From Candidatus Rhodoblastus alkanivorans (GTDB lineage: Bacteria; Pseudomonadota; Alphaproteobacteria; Rhizobiales; Beijerinckiaceae), in assembly GCF_022760755.1 (NCBI RefSeq), contig NZ_JAIVFP010000001.1:2646001-2710000 (forward strand): 64,000 nucleotides of DNA, read 5' to 3'. How positions within the stretch are numbered: position 1 is the first letter of the stretch; every line of letters begins with the position of its first letter. Below the pieces are notes generated by a model. It saw only the letters and a program-made list of their open reading frames with translations, was not told the origin of the DNA and did no database searches. Of the stretch, positions 61,065 to 64,000 are shown one piece after another. A program made the position numbers and the translations under genes.

Positions 61065-61832
61065 CTAGCGGCCCTCCCAGCCCCATTTGACGAATATGGC
61101 GCGGCCATCCTTGCTTTTCAGGAAATCGACAAAAGCCCTGGCCTGCGGCAAAGCGGCGCCCTTGCGGGTCAGCACGACACCCGTATCGCGATAGATGCGG
61201 AACGGCTCTTCGACCGGGACCAGATCCGCGATATGGGGATTGGCGACCTGCCAGATGTTCCAGATCAGCCAGGCGTCTATGTCCGTCTGCTGCATCCATT
61301 GGTCGCGCGCGGCCGCGCTGTTCGGCGCCTCGGGCCAGACCATGTTGCGGCGGAAGGCGCGCAGCACGTCGATCTCGCCGGTCCGGCCGGCGACGTCCTC
61401 CCACAGGCCGACCTGGCCAGCGTGGGCCACGGTGAGAACCTTGACGCCGGGCTTGAGCAGGTCGCGGAAGCCATGGATGCCTTTGGGATTGCCGGGCCGC
61501 ACCAGGATCGCGACCGGACGCAGATAAAGCGGCTCGGCGTCGCGCGGATCGAAGGCGCGCGGCATGGCTTTGGCGTAATCGCGCATCATGTTTTCGGCGC
61601 CGGTATAGAGGATGTCGGCGTCGGCGCGCGCCTTGTCCACCCATTTCGGCGTCGGCCCCGCGGCGACGACGACGCTCACGCCATGGGCCGCGCCAAAAGC
61701 CTGCGCCGCCTCCTTCATCGCCGGCGCCGGCCCGCCCGGCCCGTAGACATAGATGATCGGCAGATCGCCGGCCCTGGCCGCGCCGGCGGCGGCGAGAACG
61801 AGCGCGACAACAACGGAAACGAGCTTGCTCAT
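61065..61832 (-). CDS. AcfC-like periplasmic substrate-binding protein
   Basis: This 255-residue exported protein has a signal peptide (LVSVVVALVLAAAGAARAGD) and a molybdate/sulfate-type binding fold. VYGPGGPAPAMKEAAQAFG, GPTPKWVDKARADADILYTG, LRPVAILVRPGNPKGI and IDAWLIWNIWQVANPHIADL match, from memory, the accessory colonization factor AcfC family. No permease or ATPase gene is adjacent, so it may work with a distant transporter or as a sensor. The ATG at 61832 follows GGAGG; one at 61847 is in frame upstream. Confidence 0.82.
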   Translation of the reverse strand: MSKLVSVVVALVLAAAGAARAGDLPIIYVYGPGGPAPAMKEAAQAFGAAHGVSVVVAAGPTPKWVDKARADADILYTGAENMMRDYAKAMPRAFDPRDAEPLYLRPVAILVRPGNPKGIHGFRDLLKPGVKVLTVAHAGQVGLWEDVAGRTGEIDVLRAFRRNMVWPEAPNSAAARDQWMQQTDIDAWLIWNIWQVANPHIADLVPVEEPFRIYRDTGVVLTRKGAALPQARAFVDFLKSKDGRAIFVKWGWEGR

Positions 61833-62436
61833 GGAGACCTCCATCATTCCGCCGAGAAACTATCAGCCCTTTCGGCAAAACCGAAGGTCGCGCCTCTGCT
61901 CGATCCCGGCTTTCGGGCGGGGAGCAAAACGCAAGCGAACGGCGGGAAAGAGCCGGCCGTGGGCCGGCGCGCAATTTCTCGCGCAATGTCTCACAAAAGA
62001 CGCCTGACCAATGGCTGTTTCAGCCCGGTCAAGGTCGAAAGAAAAGCGGTGTCGCGCGGAGGGCCCGGCAAATCCGGAATCGGGCGATATCGCGCGGGGG
62101 CAGCCAATCGGGACACCCCACGCCACGCCGAAGCAACACCGCCGTCGGTGGAAACTGGCTTGCTATTGATTTCAATGAAAACTTTTTCTTTTTCGCTTGC
62201 CAAGCATAAGGTAACCGTCGAAATTATTAACGCTGCTTAAGGTGGCCTCGCCAGCGCGAACCTCACGCGCCCGCGAACCGCCGATGGCAGTGATTGTTGT
62301 CGAAGTCCGATATCCAGCGACCAAAACGCGGAACGGCGGGGGCTTCGCCCTATCGTGACTGATCGGAATTTTTTCAGCTACCGGCGATCTTCGGTCGTCG
62401 CAGGTGACGAAACATCCAAACCCACCGGGAGGCGGA
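61833..62436. other. Intergenic region between divergent acfC-like and repeat-protein genes
   Basis: These 604 bases separate two divergent genes. A 21-codon open frame (62175-62240, MKTFSFSLAKHKVTVEIINA) is AT-rich but lacks a ribosome site. The segment around 62160-62235 is richer in A+T and is the likeliest place for a promoter. No RNA gene or terminator is seen. Confidence 0.4.
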
Positions 62437-64000
62437 ATGACGACCTATTATTTCACCGGCCGACTCGACAACGACTGGACCAGTGTGGAGTACGCCACCA
62501 TCAATGGCACAAATACGACATTCGCGGCCAACTGGGGTTTGAGCACGAGCTATTCCCAGCAGGTCTACCTGCCCGGCCCCGGAGACAACGTCATATTGGC
62601 GACGGGAACCGCCTATGCGCAGGTCGTCATCGGCGCCTCGACCTATCAGGGCTACAGCAGTCCGCTCGATATCAATTCACTGACCATCGATTCCGGGATG
62701 GTGCTGGATCAGAACGCCGGTCCATTCACCATCTACTCGGCCCTGACCAACAACGGGACCTTCAATCTCAATGTCGGCCCGCTCATCTTCGGCCAGGCGG
62801 TGGTCAGCAATGGCCAGATCACCGGCGGCGCCATTCAAAACAATGGTTACATCACAGTCGCGGGCGGCGCCTATCTCGACCTCAAGGGGACGGTGACGCT
62901 TCAGGGCTCGGGCGTGATCACGATGGTAGGCGGAGACATTTATCATCAGGCCTATCTCACCGGCGCGGATCCCAATGGCGTCGCCGACCTGATCAATTAC
63001 AGCACAATCCAGGGCGCCGGCCTGATCACGGCGCATCCGGAATATCAATACGATCCCGCCGCGCCGCTGGTCATCGAAAACCACGGCTGGATCGAGGCGA
63101 CCGACAGCGCCAACGCGCTTGGAATCCACCTCAACAATGGCCCAGGCGGCGGGCTGACCAATTCCGGTTTCGTCGAAGCGACACTCGGCGCCACGCTGAA
63201 TATTTGGGCCACCCGGATCGACCAGACGTCCAGCGGCGTCATCGCCGCCTATGGCGCCGGCTCGACAGTCATCATCAACGACGCATATCTGGCCGGCGGC
63301 ATGATCGACGGATCAGGCGGCGGCACGGTGAACTTCGCCCCAACTGGCTATGGTGGCTTCGACACACTCGACGGAAGCGGCGCCGACGGCGCCGTCACCA
63401 TCGGCGCGGGCGGCAAGCTGGTGATTCGCGAACGAACAACGGTCTTGGGAACGATTACCAACCATGGCGAAATCGACATCAATTATCAGCTCATGGTCGG
63501 CACGGGCGATGTGACGCTGAACGGTGGCGGCAAGGTGATCCTTTCGGGCACGGGCCTCCAGCAGCTGACGGGCGCAAGCTCGACGACCGCGACGACCCTG
63601 CACAATGTCGACAACACGATTTCCGGCGCGGGCATCATCGGCGCCGGAACCTCATCCGGCCAACTCGGCAATCTCTTGGTTCTTGACAACCAGGCTTCTG
63701 GCGTGATCGACGCCAACACGAGCGGCGCGAACATCTTCATGGATAATGCGGTTTCCAACGCAGGCGTCCTGGAGGCGACTAGCGGAGGGGCGCTGATCAT
63801 CCAATCGACCAAGATCACTCAGACTTCCAGCGGGCAGATCGCAGCCTATGGCGTGGGATCGCAGGTCTATTTGCAATATGGCGTGACGGTTGTCGGCGGG
63901 ACGATCGGCGGCGGCTCGGGCGGCGAGGTTATCTCCACCTATGGCCCCAACACCATCGACGGAAGCAGCGCCGCGGGCGCGGTGACCATCGGCTCCGGCG
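62437..64000 (+). CDS. Start of a very large beta-strand repeat protein (surface/secreted), cut by window edge
   Basis: The frame from ATG 62437 (after GGGAGG) stays open for 521 codons to the end of the window. The protein starts MTTYYFTGRLDNDWTSVEYA without a Sec signal peptide and is rich in Gly, Thr, Asn and Ser, with a low Lys/Arg count and no Cys. Phrases such as NNGTFNLN, NNGYITVAGG, NSGFVEATLGATL and NAGVLEATSGGAL recur every 20-40 residues, as in beta-helix adhesins and type I-secreted proteins. A larger unit of about 197 residues repeats IxQTSSGxIAAYGxGS and DGSxxxGAVTIG. The lack of a signal suggests a type I exporter substrate. Confidence 0.85.
   Translation, partial: MTTYYFTGRLDNDWTSVEYATINGTNTTFAANWGLSTSYSQQVYLPGPGDNVILATGTAYAQVVIGASTYQGYSSPLDINSLTIDSGMVLDQNAGPFTIYSALTNNGTFNLNVGPLIFGQAVVSNGQITGGAIQNNGYITVAGGAYLDLKGTVTLQGSGVITMVGGDIYHQAYLTGADPNGVADLINYSTIQGAGLITAHPEYQYDPAAPLVIENHGWIEATDSANALGIHLNNGPGGGLTNSGFVEATLGATLNIWATRIDQTSSGVIAAYGAGSTVIINDAYLAGGMIDGSGGGTVNFAPTGYGGFDTLDGSGADGAVTIGAGGKLVIRERTTVLGTITNHGEIDINYQLMVGTGDVTLNGGGKVILSGTGLQQLTGASSTTATTLHNVDNTISGAGIIGAGTSSGQLGNLLVLDNQASGVIDANTSGANIFMDNAVSNAGVLEATSGGALIIQSTKITQTSSGQIAAYGVGSQVYLQYGVTVVGGTIGGGSGGEVISTYGPNTIDGSSAAGAVTIGSG

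Noticed and set aside
62355-63686. 443-codon frame overlapping the repeat protein in another plus frame
   Set aside because: Arg/His/Gln-rich composition typical of a shifted reading of Gly/Asn/Thr codons; the frame from 62437 has the ribosome site, repeats and stays open.

Overview
The window is high-GC DNA that reads as an alphaproteobacterium of the Rhizobiales (Hyphomicrobiales). The evidence is the housekeeping order gmk-yicC-mltG-fabF-acpP-fabG-fabD, alr-dnaB-rplI-(DUF2232)-rpsR-rpsF, radA-cvpA-purF-SDR and der-TPR, together with alphaproteobacterial-type promoters and protein styles. The exact genus cannot be fixed from sequence reading alone; a Beijerinckiaceae/Methylocystaceae-like bacterium is a reasonable guess.

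Bases 1-31405 hold a large type VI secretion system (T6SS) locus in two divergent arms. The minus-strand arm (10373 down to 88) is tssA-tssB-tssC-hcp-tssE-tssF-tssG-clpV: baseplate, sheath, tube and disassembly ATPase. The plus-strand arm (10502 to 29951) is vgrG, a small T6SS-associated gene, an FHA protein (tagH), tssK, tssL carrying an OmpA-like peptidoglycan-binding domain, tssM, tagF, a PP2C phosphatase (pppA), a Ser/Thr kinase (ppkA), two DUF4384-like periplasmic proteins, a DUF4424 protein, two DUF4399 proteins (one with three domain copies) and a sulfatase-modifying-factor-like protein that lacks the catalytic cysteines. A periplasmic caspase-like protein is encoded convergently at the end. 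No TssJ lipoprotein, PAAR protein or obvious toxin/immunity pair was found. The kinase/phosphatase/FHA set implies post-translational (threonine-phosphorylation) control, and the chain of exported proteins after ppkA is the most novel-looking part of the window.

Bases 31406-36405 are a sparse accessory region. It holds a small unknown gene, a [2Fe-2S] ferredoxin-ferritin fusion, a second ferritin-like gene separated from it by a run of strong hairpins, another unknown gene, a decayed gene remnant, an orphan rho-independent terminator in AT-richer DNA, and an HhH DNA-glycosylase-like gene.

Bases 36507-55021 are core housekeeping: nucleotide and fatty-acid synthesis, cell-wall enzymes (MltG with an expanded, internally duplicated tail; Alr), the replicative helicase, ribosomal proteins, RadA, CvpA and PurF. 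Bases 55041-61832 carry a GSCFA/SGNH-like esterase pair, an MFS transporter, Der GTPase with its TPR partner, a DUF2239 gene under a near-consensus promoter flanked by an inverted repeat, and an AcfC-like binding protein. The window ends inside a very large repeat-rich, beta-strand-type surface or secreted protein beginning at 62437.
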